Part shown: positions 34,963-44,101 of the stretch, piece by piece
Layout: every line of letters begins with the position of its first letter
Numbering within the stretch: the stretch's first letter is position 1
Assembly (NCBI RefSeq): GCF_008271365.1
Contig: NZ_CP043430.1
Location: forward strand, 620,001-684,000
Reading direction: 5' to 3'
Length of the DNA stretch: 64,000 nucleotides
Origin: Microbacterium sp. 1S1
GTDB lineage: Bacteria > Actinomycetota > Actinomycetes > Actinomycetales > Microbacteriaceae
Made by a program: the position numbers and the translations under genes
The notes under the pieces: model-generated
What the model saw: the letters and a program-made list of their open reading frames with translations, nothing else
Databases searched by the model: none
Told to the model about the DNA's origin: nothing

Positions 34963-35783
34963 GCGGTCCACCCCCCGTCCACGACGAGGTTCGATCCGGT
35001 CATGTAGCGCGAGGCGTCGGAGAGCAGGAAGACGGCCGCGCCGTTGAAGTCGGTCGCCTCCGCCATGCGTCCGATCGGGATGCGGGCGGTGTAGTTCTGC
35101 TGGAAGGTCGCGTCCTGGGTGTCCCGGCCGACGCCGGACGGCGTGAGGGTGTTGACCCTGATGCCCTGTCGGCCCCAGTACGTCGCGCAGTACCGGGTGA
35201 GGTTGTACAGCCCCGACTTCGCGGCGGAGTAGGCGACGGGTTTCACGAACGGCACCCCGGTCTGCTCCTCCTTGTAGGCGTAGATGTCCTGCACCGGCGA
35301 CACCATCCCGTAGATGGAGCCGACGTTGACGATCGAGCCCGGCTTGCCGGCGGCGCGCATCCGCGCCCCGGCGGCCTGCGTCACCACGAACGTGCCGACG
35401 AGGTTCACGTCGACCACCTCGCGGAAGACGTCGAGGGGGAAGTCCTCGAACGGGCCGGAGACCTCGGGGGGCGCGCTCGGCTGTGTGTCCAGCCCCGCGT
35501 TGTTGATCACTCCGTCCGGCGCCGCGCCCCACGCATCGACGATCGCGTCGAGGCCGGCCTCGACGCTGTCCTTCGAGACGATGTCCAGGGAGACGCCGAG
35601 CAGACGGGGGCTGTCGGCGAGGTCGGGGAACGCCTCCTTCAGGCGCGCGGCGTCGACCGTGCGCGATGCCACGGCGACCCGCCCACCACGCCCGTGCAAC
35701 TCGCGGACGAAGGCCGATCCGATCTGGCCGAGGCCGCCGGTCACCAGGATGATCCGGTCGGTGAGGTCGAAGATGTCCGTCAT
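34956..35783 (-). CDS. Short-chain dehydrogenase/reductase (sugar-acid type)
   Basis: This 275-residue SDR has the cofactor motif TGGLGQIG (15-22), NNAG (94-97), Ser156 and the catalytic pair Tyr185/Lys189 in VAYSAAKSG. A loop between Ser156 and Tyr185 is longer than usual (VSPVQDIYAYKEEQTGVPFV). The protein ends SNLVVDGGWTAW, as in sugar-acid dehydrogenases. It sits between the enolase-superfamily dehydratase and the aldolase, so oxidation or reduction of a keto-deoxy sugar acid is the likely role. The substrate is not determined. Confidence 0.84.
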   Translation of the reverse strand: MTDIFDLTDRIILVTGGLGQIGSAFVRELHGRGGRVAVASRTVDAARLKEAFPDLADSPRLLGVSLDIVSKDSVEAGLDAIVDAWGAAPDGVINNAGLDTQPSAPPEVSGPFEDFPLDVFREVVDVNLVGTFVVTQAAGARMRAAGKPGSIVNVGSIYGMVSPVQDIYAYKEEQTGVPFVKPVAYSAAKSGLYNLTRYCATYWGRQGIRVNTLTPSGVGRDTQDATFQQNYTARIPIGRMAEATDFNGAAVFLLSDASRYMTGSNLVVDGGWTAW

Positions 35784-35797
35784 GTCGTTCGCCTTTC

Positions 35798-36883
35798 TCA
35801 GCTCACCGCGTGCCGCGCGAGGTTCTCGCGGTCGTACTCCAGGCCGTTCCCCGGCGCTCCGGTCGGGACGAAGAACCCGTTCTGCGGCCGCTGCGGCACG
35901 ATGACGCCGAGGTCGCTGAGCGTGCCCCCGTCCGTCATCTCGCCGAACAGGGCGTTGGGCACCGCGCAGAGCACGTTGGCCGTGAGCTCCATCACGAAGT
36001 GCGGCGTCATCGGGGCGTTGTACGCCCGGCCGAGGGCGGCGATGTCCATGTAGGGCGTGATCCCGCCCACGCGCCCGACGTCGGCCTGGATGAAGTCGCA
36101 GGCGTCGGCGAGGAGGTACTGATTGAACTGCTGGAGCGTGTAGACGTTCTCCCCGAGGCCGATCGGGATCGGCGACCGGGCCCGGAGGCGAGCATGGGAG
36201 GCGACGTCGTCCACGCGCAGCGGCTCCTCCACCCAGTAGAGGTTGAGGTCGCGGAAGCGCGTGACCGCCCGGACGGCCTCCCCGTAGGTCCATCCCTGGT
36301 TGGCGTCGACCATGAGCGGGTACTCCCCCACGGCTTCGCGGATCTTGGTGAGCCGGTAGACGTCCTCTTCGAGGTCCGGCTTGCCGACCTTGACCTTCCC
36401 GGCGGCGTACCCGTCGGCCTTCCACTCCTTGACCTGCTCGACGACCTCTTCCGCGGACAGGTTCAGGTTGATGCCGCTGCCGTACAGCGCGACCCGGTCA
36501 CGTACCTGCCCGAGGAGCGTCGCGAGCGGCTGCCGGTAGTGCAGCCCCAGCAGATCCCACAGCGCCACGTCGATCGCGGCGAGCGCGAGCGTGGTGGTCC
36601 CGCCGGGGCCGTTGTCGCGCAGGTGCTGCCAGGAGTGCTGCCAGACCGCCCGCGGATTGACCTCGCGGCCGATGAGCGTGGGGATGAGCTCACGCAGCGC
36701 CGCCATCATCATCTGGCCGCCGACGCCGGACGTGTGGCTGAACCCGGTGCCGACCAGACCGGTGTCGGTGGTGATGTCGGCGAGGATGATCTCGATGTGG
36801 GTCACCCGATGGATCTGGTCTCCCCACGGCCCCTTGGGGAGGGGGATGCGGGAGAGCTGGAGGTCGATCGATTCGATTTTCAT
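35798..36883 (-). CDS. Enolase-superfamily dehydratase (mandelate racemase/muconate lactonizing enzyme type)
   Basis: This 361-residue enzyme has the KxK pair Lys163/Lys165 in AGKVKVGKP, metal ligands Asp193 (MVDANQGW), Glu219 (YWVEEPL) and Glu245 (GLGENVYT), and His295 in TPHFVMEL. Members of the group with this pattern dehydrate sugar acids such as galactarate, fuconate or gluconate to 2-keto-3-deoxy acids. L-fuconate dehydratases are usually longer (about 440 residues), so fuconate is not assured. It lies 14 bp upstream of the SDR in the importer operon. Confidence 0.85.
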   Translation of the reverse strand: MKIESIDLQLSRIPLPKGPWGDQIHRVTHIEIILADITTDTGLVGTGFSHTSGVGGQMMMAALRELIPTLIGREVNPRAVWQHSWQHLRDNGPGGTTTLALAAIDVALWDLLGLHYRQPLATLLGQVRDRVALYGSGINLNLSAEEVVEQVKEWKADGYAAGKVKVGKPDLEEDVYRLTKIREAVGEYPLMVDANQGWTYGEAVRAVTRFRDLNLYWVEEPLRVDDVASHARLRARSPIPIGLGENVYTLQQFNQYLLADACDFIQADVGRVGGITPYMDIAALGRAYNAPMTPHFVMELTANVLCAVPNALFGEMTDGGTLSDLGVIVPQRPQNGFFVPTGAPGNGLEYDRENLARHAVS

Positions 36884-36924
36884 GCGGGGTCCTTCCGGGA
36901 CGAAGAGGAGGGGTCGGAGGGGCG

Positions 36925-37779
36925 TCAGCCCTTGACGGCGCCGGCGGCGAGTCCGGCGACGAGGCGCTTCTGCACCAGGAGGAAGCCGACGACGACGGGG
37001 AGCACCGAGAGCACGCCGCCGGCGGTGAGCAGATCCCAGCGGATCTGGTACTCGCCGATGAACAGGTGCAGGCCGACCGGCAGGGTGCGGGTCGCCGTCT
37101 GCGAGGTGAACGTGAGGGCGTAGAGGAACTCGTTCCAGGTGAGGATGAACGCGTAGGTGCCGGCCGCGACCATCCCCGGCCGCAGCAGGGGCAGCAGGAG
37201 GATGCGGACGATCTGCGCCGACGAGGCCCCGTCGATCTGACCCGCCTCCTCGATCTCGCGGGGAATGGAGTCCGCGAATCCCTTGAGCAGCCACGTGGCG
37301 AAAGGGGTGGCGAACGCAGCGTGCACGAGCGCCAGACCGAGGGTGGTGTCCATCAGCCCCATGCCGCGCAGCTGCCCCTGGAGCGAGATCACGAGCAGCA
37401 CGGCGGGGAACATCTGTGCGAGCAGCAGTCCGATCATGACGGCCCCGCGCCCGCGGAAGTCGAACCGCGACATCGCGATCGCGGCGCCCGTGGAGACGAC
37501 GAGCGTGACCGGGACGGCGATCGCGGCGACGGTGAGGCTGTTCCGCAGATAGGTCAGGAACGGCGTGGTCGACAGCAGCTCGGCGTAGGACGCGGTCGTG
37601 AACTCGGAGGGGATGAGGTTCGCTCCGGCGCCGGCGAGCTCGTCCCGCGGCGTGAGCGACGTCAGCAGCATCACGATGTACGGCCCGAGCACCAGCGCGA
37701 GCACGCCGAGGAGCGCGATCGTGAAACCGGTCCGTCCCGCGAGACGGCCGAAGCGGACGGGGGCGGTGGTCGCACTCAT
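36925..37779 (-). CDS. Sugar ABC transporter permease, MalG type (second sugar locus)
   Basis: This 284-residue inner-membrane protein has six predicted helices and the EAA loop EIEEAGQIDGASSAQIVRIL for ATPase docking. It ends with the frequent LAAGAVKG tail. Its start overlaps the stop of the upstream permease by ATGA. The dehydratase gene starts 41 bp after its stop, so transport and catabolism are in one operon. Confidence 0.92.
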   Translation of the reverse strand: MSATTAPVRFGRLAGRTGFTIALLGVLALVLGPYIVMLLTSLTPRDELAGAGANLIPSEFTTASYAELLSTTPFLTYLRNSLTVAAIAVPVTLVVSTGAAIAMSRFDFRGRGAVMIGLLLAQMFPAVLLVISLQGQLRGMGLMDTTLGLALVHAAFATPFATWLLKGFADSIPREIEEAGQIDGASSAQIVRILLLPLLRPGMVAAGTYAFILTWNEFLYALTFTSQTATRTLPVGLHLFIGEYQIRWDLLTAGGVLSVLPVVVGFLLVQKRLVAGLAAGAVKG

Positions 37780-38729
37780 CGCGTGGTGTCCTTCCGGGTG
37801 AGGCGCACATAGAGCGCGATGAAGACGGCGAGGAACAGGGCCTGGATGACCGCGTACGCCGCGCCGGCGCCGAAGTCGCTGGCCTTGTAGGTCGTCAGGT
37901 ACGACTCCAGCGCCAGAGTCGTCGAGGAGGTGCCGGGCCCGCCGCCGGTGAGGATGAAGATGAGGTCGACGTAGTTCGAGGTCCAGATCAGGCGCAGGAG
38001 CGTCGTGATGAGGATCGTCGGGAGGATGGCGGGCACGACCACGTGACGGAACACCCCGACCGGGCCACACCCGTCGATCTGTGCGGATTCCTTCAGCTCG
38101 CCGGACACGCTCTGCAGCGCCGCGAGGATCATGATCGCGAACAGCGGGATGCCCTGCCAGACGTCGATCATCACCAGTGTCGGCAGCGCGGTGCTGTTCT
38201 GCGACAGGAACTCGATCGGCGCGTCGATGACGCCCGCGTTCAGGAGCCACTGGTTGAGGACGCCGTTGTTGGGGTCGAGGATCCACTTCCACATCAGCGC
38301 CACCAGGACGCTGGGCGTCGCCCACGGGATCATGATGAGTCCGCGGTAGACGCCGCGCAGGGGGAAGCGGTTGTTCAGCATGAGCGCGAGCGACAGCCCG
38401 CCGATCAACTGGAGGGAGACCGCGCCGAACGTCCAGAACGCTGTGCGGCCGAGCGTGGGCAGGAACTCCGCCGTGCCGATGACACTGGCGAAGTTCTGGA
38501 ACCCGACGAACTCGAGCACACCGGTGAAGACGCTCACGTCGTTGAACGAGAACCAGATCGACCGGACGAGCGGGTACCCGGCGAAGACCGCGACCAGCAC
38601 GATCGCCGGCGCGAGCAGGACGAGGGGGGCGACCGAGCCGCGGCGAGCGCGTCGCCGCGGCCGGGTCACCGGCCGGCGCGGGGCCGGCCGGCCGGTGACG
38701 ACCGCTTCCGTGAGGGTGGAGCTTGCCAT
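37776..38729 (-). CDS. Sugar ABC transporter permease, MalF type (second sugar locus)
   Basis: This 317-residue permease has an Arg/Pro-rich cytoplasmic N-terminus and six helices. The EAA-like loop is ELKESAQIDGCGPVGVFRHV. It follows the binding-protein gene by 8 bp and overlaps the second permease. No ATPase gene accompanies it. Confidence 0.92.
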   Translation of the reverse strand: MASSTLTEAVVTGRPAPRRPVTRPRRRARRGSVAPLVLLAPAIVLVAVFAGYPLVRSIWFSFNDVSVFTGVLEFVGFQNFASVIGTAEFLPTLGRTAFWTFGAVSLQLIGGLSLALMLNNRFPLRGVYRGLIMIPWATPSVLVALMWKWILDPNNGVLNQWLLNAGVIDAPIEFLSQNSTALPTLVMIDVWQGIPLFAIMILAALQSVSGELKESAQIDGCGPVGVFRHVVVPAILPTILITTLLRLIWTSNYVDLIFILTGGGPGTSSTTLALESYLTTYKASDFGAGAAYAVIQALFLAVFIALYVRLTRKDTTR

Positions 38730-38737
38730 GTCGGTCC

Positions 38738-39985
38738 TCAGCGCAGCACGTCGGACATCTTCGTCAGCACGTCCTGGCTGCTGATCTCACCCTGGAACGC
38801 CTGCTGGATGAGCGGGTTCCACTCCTTGGCGGCGAGTTCGGCCACCCCCTCCAGCGCCGGCCAGGTCTTGGCGGTGGGGATCGCGTCGACCGCGACCGCG
38901 AGCTGCGGGTCGGACGAGTATGCCTCGGTGTCGATGACCGACTCGAGCACGGGCAGCTGGCCCTGCGGCGAGGCGGAGATCTTCTCCATCTGTGCCTCTT
39001 CGCTCAGCCAGGAGATCCACTCCCAGGCCGCGTCCTTCTTGTCGGAGCCCTCGAGGATGACGTTGCCGCTCATGCTGCCGAGCGTCGCGCCCGGCTTCCC
39101 GTCCTCCGTGGGAATCGGGACGACGCCGAGCTTGTCGCCGAAGACGCCCTGCAGCTCCTTCAGGGAACCCGGGTGGTGGATCATCATGCCGGTGAGGCCT
39201 TCGACGAAGTTCGTCTTGACATCGGCGAAGGCGGCCGTGATCGATCCGGGGGGCGCCGCCTGCAGGTCGGTGACGATGCGGAGGTAGTCGTCGTTCACCG
39301 CGACGCCCTTCGCGTCGTCCAGGACGACCTCACCGGAGTCGTCGACGACCGACGCGCCGCCGGCGTACATCCACGCGAGCCACTGGTCCTGTCCTCCCGC
39401 ACCGCCGCGGACGTCGATGCCGTAGCGGCCATCGCCGGTGAGGGCGGCCGCCGCGTCGAGGAGGTCCTGCTGCGTGCGCGGCGCCTCGAGCCCGAGCTCC
39501 TCGAAGTAGTCGGTGCGGTAGTAGAGGTAGAGGGTCGTGTACTGGTGCGGCAGCATGTACACCGCGTCCTCGCCGGGCAACTGTCCCGTCGCCCAGAGGG
39601 AGTCGACCACATCGTCCGAGGCATCCCAACCGTCGACGTACGAGGTGAGGTCGGCGATGGCTCCCTGCGGCGCGAACTGCCCGAGCCACCAGTCCTTGCT
39701 GCGGGCGGCGTCCGGACCGGTGCCGTTCATCGCGGAGGACACGAGCTGGTTTTGGTACTGGTCGAGCGGGATCGTCTCCAGCACGACCTTCACGTCGTCC
39801 TGGGCGGCGTTGAATTCCTCCGCGAGCTCCGTCCAGGTGGGGTCGGTCGCGTCGTCCTGCCAGAGCCAGTAGGTGATCTCGACGGGATCGTCGCCCTCGC
39901 CCGACGGGGCGCTCCCGGCACAGCCGGCGGCGAGGGCGACGACGCCGAGGGCGGCCAGGGCGGGGAGGATTCGGGTGGATCTCAT
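38738..39985 (-). CDS. Sugar ABC transporter substrate-binding lipoprotein (second sugar locus)
   Basis: This 415-residue family 1 solute-binding protein has a signal peptide with lipobox LAAGC (Cys22), so it is membrane-anchored outside. EITYWLWQDDATDPTW and MLPHQYTTLYLYYRTD are typical ligand-cleft segments. It is the first gene of the operon importer - dehydratase - SDR - aldolase - lacI. ATG at 39985 has AAGGAG 9 bases upstream. The operator palindrome lies 38-49 bp upstream. Confidence 0.92.
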   Translation of the reverse strand: MRSTRILPALAALGVVALAAGCAGSAPSGEGDDPVEITYWLWQDDATDPTWTELAEEFNAAQDDVKVVLETIPLDQYQNQLVSSAMNGTGPDAARSKDWWLGQFAPQGAIADLTSYVDGWDASDDVVDSLWATGQLPGEDAVYMLPHQYTTLYLYYRTDYFEELGLEAPRTQQDLLDAAAALTGDGRYGIDVRGGAGGQDQWLAWMYAGGASVVDDSGEVVLDDAKGVAVNDDYLRIVTDLQAAPPGSITAAFADVKTNFVEGLTGMMIHHPGSLKELQGVFGDKLGVVPIPTEDGKPGATLGSMSGNVILEGSDKKDAAWEWISWLSEEAQMEKISASPQGQLPVLESVIDTEAYSSDPQLAVAVDAIPTAKTWPALEGVAELAAKEWNPLIQQAFQGEISSQDVLTKMSDVLR

Positions 39986-40020
39986 GATGCGTACTCCTTC
40001 GTCGATCAGATGAGGGTCGT

Positions 40021-40040
40021 GCGAAATCGATTTCAAGACG
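40021..40040. promoter_or_regulatory. LacI-type operator upstream of the second sugar-locus importer operon
   Basis: GCGAAATCGATTTCAAGACG is identical over 20 bases to the site before the kinase-isomerase operon. The core palindrome is at 40023-40034. Confidence 0.87.
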
Positions 40041-40071
40041 GGGGTGGCGACGCGCGTCGAAGCGGGCGCCC

Positions 40072-40788
40072 TCAGACCGACAGCGGGGCCGTGGCGCCGA
40101 AGTCGATGTCCGGGTAGCGGTTGCGGACACCGTAGAAGTGCGCGTCCAGCTCGTGGACGGCCCGGCGGGTGTCGCCGGCCTCGATCGCATCGATGATGCG
40201 ACCGTGCATCGCGGCGATGGCCGGGTCCTCCTCGACGGGCTCCTCCCGTCGCGCCGCGGCGAAGACGACCCAGAACGACTGCAGGAACTGGTCGACGAAC
40301 GCGTTGCCCATCGGCGCGAGCAACCCCCGGTGGAACTGCTGGTCGAGCTCGGCGAAGCTCTCGTTGCGCAGCGCGCGCTCCACCATCTCCTCCGAGAGCA
40401 GGCGGAGCCGGGCGAGGTCGCCGGGCTGCAGGCGCGGGATGACCAGCGGCAGCAGGGACGTCTCGAGCGCGTGCCGTACTTCCAGGAGCTCGCGGGTGGC
40501 GGCCTCCGGGTCGTCGACGAACCCGATCCAGCGGGTGGCGAGATCGGCGGCCCGGAATCCCCGCCAGACCCGGCGCGCCCCTTGTCGCGACGCGACGATG
40601 CCGAACGCCTCGAGCACGCTGAGAGCCTCGCGGATACGCTGCCGTCCCACCTCCAGCACGGCGCCGAGCTCGGCCTCGGTGGGCAGCGGATCGCCGATCT
40701 CCAACCCGGAGCGCTGCAGATGCTGGGCCAGACGTCGAGCGAGCGCGTCCGACAAGTCGGACCCGGTGACCTCAATCTTGTCTGACAT
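40072..40788 (-). CDS. GntR-family regulator, FadR subfamily
   Basis: This 238-residue protein has an N-terminal winged helix (LGAVLEVGRQRIREALSVLEAFG at about 42-64) and an all-helical FCD effector domain with metal-binding histidines, ending EGD-type helices and HELDAHFY. FCD regulators often sense sugar acids or carboxylates. It lies directly upstream of the second sugar locus and beside the tripartite transporter operon, so either could be its target. A perfect 15-bp palindrome of GntR type lies 95-109 bp upstream of its start, and several partial copies lie between. Confidence 0.88.
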   Translation of the reverse strand: MSDKIEVTGSDLSDALARRLAQHLQRSGLEIGDPLPTEAELGAVLEVGRQRIREALSVLEAFGIVASRQGARRVWRGFRAADLATRWIGFVDDPEAATRELLEVRHALETSLLPLVIPRLQPGDLARLRLLSEEMVERALRNESFAELDQQFHRGLLAPMGNAFVDQFLQSFWVVFAAARREEPVEEDPAIAAMHGRIIDAIEAGDTRRAVHELDAHFYGVRNRYPDIDFGATAPLSV

Positions 40789-40882
40789 GCTCCGTTCGCT
40801 CCTTCGCGATATCGGCGGAAAATCTTGTCACGAGCCTAGAGAGTCGCCCCGCTTGTCGTCAAGTATTCTCCTGGGCACACTC

Positions 40883-40897
40883 ACTTGTCCGACAAGT
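40883..40897. promoter_or_regulatory. FadR-type palindromic operator
   Basis: ACTTGTC-C-GACAAGT is a perfect palindrome of the kind bound by FadR-subfamily GntR proteins (TNGTnnnACNA). CTTGTC half-sites recur in the region between it and the gntR start. Confidence 0.68.
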
Positions 40898-40916
40898 AAG
40901 AGGAGCGCACGCAGAA

Positions 40917-40942
40917 ATGCCGCGCCCCCCAGGTCGCGGCAT
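40917..40942 (-). terminator. Terminator of the tripartite transporter operon
   Basis: Arms ATGCCGCG (40917-40924) and CGCGGCAT (40935-40942) are perfect, and on the minus strand they are followed by TTTCTG. It lies 28 bp past the stop of the lyase gene that ends the operon. Confidence 0.65.
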
Positions 40943-40969
40943 CCCGCCCCTGGCCGTGCCCGGAGCCCG

Positions 40970-41839
40970 TCAACGGTGCGCGGCCACCACCTGCGCGACG
41001 GCCGCCCGCTCGTCGGCGGAGGGTTCGGCGATCGCCATGCGGCAGTGCGTGTCGACGACATCGAGCACGCGGTACGCCTCCTTCATGCGTGCCATGTCGC
41101 CGCCGATGAGCGCGACGACGTCGTCGACGGCCGTCTGCGCGGCGGCGATGGCCGCGGCATCTCCGGAACGCCCGGCGTCGGCGAGGGCCCGGAATGGCTT
41201 CGGCGTCACGGAGGAGACGCCGGACACCACGCCCTGCGCGCCGGCTTCGACGGCCGCGATGAGGTCGCGGTCGGCGCCGGTGTACAGCTCGAAGCCCGCG
41301 GGCACGGCCGCGCGATAGGCAGCGATGTCGTCGAGGGAGAGCTCGCTCACCTTGGCTCCGACGACGTTCGGAAGCGCCGCGATGCGCACCAGCAGCTCCG
41401 GTGACACCGGGTTCCCGCTGCGGGCCGGATAGATGTAGACATACAGCCGCCCGTCCCCCACCGCCTCCGAGACCGCGCGGTAGTAGTCGAGGATGGCGTC
41501 GTCGGTGGCCGGCAGGTAATAGGGGGTGAGGGCAGCGAACTCCGTGGCGCCCAGCTCCTTCGCGATGCCGACGAGTCGCACGGCCTCGAACGTGCTCGGC
41601 TGCCCGACGTGCACGATGACGCGCATCCGGTGCGCCAGTTCCTCCAGCGCCGCACCCACGAGCCCCCGGAACTCGTCCGTGTCCACGGCGGGGAACTCGC
41701 CCGTGGTGCCGAGAACGAAGGCGCCCTCGTTGCCCGAGTCGGCCACGAACCGGAAGATCGCGCGCGACCCCTCGAGGTCGAGGGTCCCGTCGCGGTGGAA
41801 CGCGGTCGGGACGGCGGTCAGGATGTCGTAGCGGGTCAC
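40970..41839 (-). CDS. DHDPS-family lyase/dehydratase (5-dehydro-4-deoxyglucarate dehydratase or KDG aldolase type)
   Basis: This 289-residue class I aldolase-fold protein has Lys163 (VGAKVSELS) as Schiff-base residue, Tyr137 (YIYPARSGNP) and the GTTGEF loop at 44-49. It is only distantly similar to the NanA-like gene at 34 kb. It is the last gene of the tripartite transporter operon; its GTG start overlaps the transporter stop by 4 bp. The transporter therefore probably brings in the acid that this enzyme processes. The precise substrate is unknown. Confidence 0.83.
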   Translation of the reverse strand: MTRYDILTAVPTAFHRDGTLDLEGSRAIFRFVADSGNEGAFVLGTTGEFPAVDTDEFRGLVGAALEELAHRMRVIVHVGQPSTFEAVRLVGIAKELGATEFAALTPYYLPATDDAILDYYRAVSEAVGDGRLYVYIYPARSGNPVSPELLVRIAALPNVVGAKVSELSLDDIAAYRAAVPAGFELYTGADRDLIAAVEAGAQGVVSGVSSVTPKPFRALADAGRSGDAAAIAAAQTAVDDVVALIGGDMARMKEAYRVLDVVDTHCRMAIAEPSADERAAVAQVVAAHR

Positions 41840-43506
41840 TTCTCGGTCTCCTCGGGGGTCGTGCTCTGGCGGTTCTTGCGGTCGGCGCGTCCCCGGCGCG
41901 CACCGGCGTCGACGTTGCGGACGGTGGAGGTGAGCAGGTCGGGCTGCGCCGCGAGCTCGTCGTGCGCCTTCTCGAGCTGCACGATGCTGTCGGTGTGGAG
42001 GATCGAGTCCTCCAGCGAGGCCCGCTCTGCCCGGGGCGTGCGGGCGGCGCGGATCGCGGGCATCACGATCGACAGCACCGCGAGCGCGAGCAGGACGAGG
42101 GCGATCGGGCTGACGACCTCGAAGAACGGCCGCGTCGGCAGGATCGCCAGCGTGCGGGCGAGGTTCTCCTCGGCGAGCGGACCGAGCAGGAGACCGAGCA
42201 CCACGGGTCCTGCCGGGACCTGCATGCGCTTGAGCAGCACGCCGACCACACCGAAGACGAGCATCGTGACGACGGTCGACAGGCTGTTCGAGGTGGCGTA
42301 CGTGCCGATGATGCAGAAGATGAGGATGCCGCTCCACAGATACGGCTGCGGCACGTCGAGCAGCTTGACCATGCCCTTCATCCGCACGAGGCTCAGCGCG
42401 AGCGACAGGAGGGTCGCGACGAGCATGATCCCGACGATCGAGACGACGAGGTCGGGGCGGTTGGTGAACAGCGTGGGCCCGGGGGTGATGCCCCAGATGA
42501 TCATCGAGCCGATCATCACCGCCATCACGGAGTCCCCGGGGATGCCGAGTGCCATCGTGGTGGTCAGCGAGCCGCCGAGCGTGGCGCTGGAGGCGGTGTC
42601 GGACGCGGCGACGCCCTCGATCGATCCCTTGCCGAACATCTCCGGGTGCTTCGACGCCTTGCGCGCCCGCTCCCAGCCGATGAGCCCGGCGATGTCGCCG
42701 CCGGCCGCCGGGATGAGGCCGACGCCGAGGCCGACCGCGCCGCCGACCGCGGTGGCCCGTCCGCTCTGCTTCAGCTCGGCGCGGTTCGGCCACCACCGCC
42801 CGAGGCTCGAGATCGGCCGGACGTGCGACTTCCGGTGCGTGAGGAGCTGGTCGAACAGCTCGGCGATGCCGAAGAGGCCGATGATGACGGCGATGAAGTT
42901 CACGCCCTCGACGAGTTCCAGCACACCGAACGTGAAGCGCTGGTCGGCGGTGGCGGCGTACGTTCCGACACTGCCGAGCATGAGTCCGAAGAGGCCCGCG
43001 AGGATGCCCTTGAGCATCGACTTGGACGAGATGCCGATCATGATCGCGATGCCGAAGACGACGAGCGCGAACAGCTCGGGCGACTTGAAGTAGTCCCGGG
43101 CGAAGCTGGCGATCGGCACGGCGGCGACCGAGAAGAGCACGAGCGAGGCGAGGATGCCGACGGCCGACACGATCGCGGAGATCGTCAGCGCGAGACCGGC
43201 CCTGCCCTGTTTCGCCATCGGATAGCCGTCGAGGGTGGTGGCGATGGAGGCGGGAGTCCCCGGGGTGTTGATGAGGATGGACGGCACCCGGTCGCCGAAG
43301 TTCGCCGCGACGTAGATCGTCAGCAGCACCGCGAGGCCCTGCACGGGTTCGAGGGTCATGGTGAAGCCGGCCGCGAGCGCGACGGCCATGGTCGCGGTGA
43401 TGCCGGGGAAGGCGCCGACCATGAAGCCGAGGACGAGACCGACCGCCATGTACAGCAGGATCGAGATGTCGAGGAGCGAGTTCAGCCCCTCCAGGAGCGC
43501 GTTCAC
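41836..43506 (-). CDS. Tripartite tricarboxylate transporter large permease, TctA family
   Basis: This 556-residue membrane protein has about twelve hydrophobic helices. VLGFMVGAFPGITATMAVAL and the duplicated GLGVGLIPAAGGDIAGLIGW are the two signature loops of TctA. INTPGTPASIATTLDGYP is also typical. It forms the main channel for a carboxylate or sugar acid. The extended hydrophilic C-terminal tail of about 65 residues, with RR/KNR patches, is longer than usual. The GTG start at 43506 overlaps the TctB-like stop. Confidence 0.93.
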   Translation of the reverse strand: MNALLEGLNSLLDISILLYMAVGLVLGFMVGAFPGITATMAVALAAGFTMTLEPVQGLAVLLTIYVAANFGDRVPSILINTPGTPASIATTLDGYPMAKQGRAGLALTISAIVSAVGILASLVLFSVAAVPIASFARDYFKSPELFALVVFGIAIMIGISSKSMLKGILAGLFGLMLGSVGTYAATADQRFTFGVLELVEGVNFIAVIIGLFGIAELFDQLLTHRKSHVRPISSLGRWWPNRAELKQSGRATAVGGAVGLGVGLIPAAGGDIAGLIGWERARKASKHPEMFGKGSIEGVAASDTASSATLGGSLTTTMALGIPGDSVMAVMIGSMIIWGITPGPTLFTNRPDLVVSIVGIMLVATLLSLALSLVRMKGMVKLLDVPQPYLWSGILIFCIIGTYATSNSLSTVVTMLVFGVVGVLLKRMQVPAGPVVLGLLLGPLAEENLARTLAILPTRPFFEVVSPIALVLLALAVLSIVMPAIRAARTPRAERASLEDSILHTDSIVQLEKAHDELAAQPDLLTSTVRNVDAGARRGRADRKNRQSTTPEETEK

Positions 43507-44042
43507 AGGGGGATCCTCAGGAGCATGCCGAAGACGACGTAGACGAACGCCGTGACGGCGGCGGAGTAGATGACGAGGCTCAGCCAGCGGCGGTGGCCGT
43601 AGAGGAGCATCAGTGCGGCCATGAGCAGGGCGCAGGCGATCGGGAAGACCTCGATCCGGTAGCCGAAGAGGATGACCGAGCCGAGGGACCAGAGGGCGAT
43701 GAAGGCACCGGCGATCGCGATCGTCGCGACCACCCGGAGGACGCCGCCCGGCTGGATGCGCTCGAGGTCCTCCCGCGTGGGTGCCGGTCGCGTGATCGCC
43801 ACGGCGAGCAGGGCGATCGCGATCACGACGCCGGTCACGCCGATGACGAGCGGCCAGAAGCGCGCGTCGATCTGTCCGGGGGCGGCCTCGCGGCGCAGCG
43901 GGATCTGCGTGGCGAGGAAGAGATAGCCGGCGGTGATCGCGAGGGCGACGGCGGCGAACGCGATCTCGAGGGGTCGCGAGGCGGTCGCCCCCTCGTAGCC
44001 GCCCGGCGCGGCCGACTCGGCCGCGGTGTCGGGGCTGGTCAT
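43503..44042 (-). CDS. Tripartite tricarboxylate transporter small permease, TctB family
   Basis: This 179-residue protein has four predicted helices (LEIAFAAVALAITAGYLFLA, FWPLVIGVTGVVIAIALLA, and two near the C-terminus). GQIDARFWPLVIG is a common TctB feature. It is the small membrane partner of the TctA-like protein and lies between the binding-protein gene (59 bp) and the large permease (overlap). Confidence 0.88.
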   Translation of the reverse strand: MTSPDTAAESAAPGGYEGATASRPLEIAFAAVALAITAGYLFLATQIPLRREAAPGQIDARFWPLVIGVTGVVIAIALLAVAITRPAPTREDLERIQPGGVLRVVATIAIAGAFIALWSLGSVILFGYRIEVFPIACALLMAALMLLYGHRRWLSLVIYSAAVTAFVYVVFGMLLRIPL

Positions 44043-44101
44043 GGTGCTCCTTCGTCGGAGGACGCGGCGGGGCCGGCGCGTGCCGACCCCACCGGAGGTG
44101 T

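Noticed and set aside
40747..40762. Palindrome GTCCGAC-AA-GTCGGAC near the start of the gntR coding region
   Set aside because: It lies in codons for SDLSD and resembles the operator only in part; it is more likely a by-product of coding sequence.
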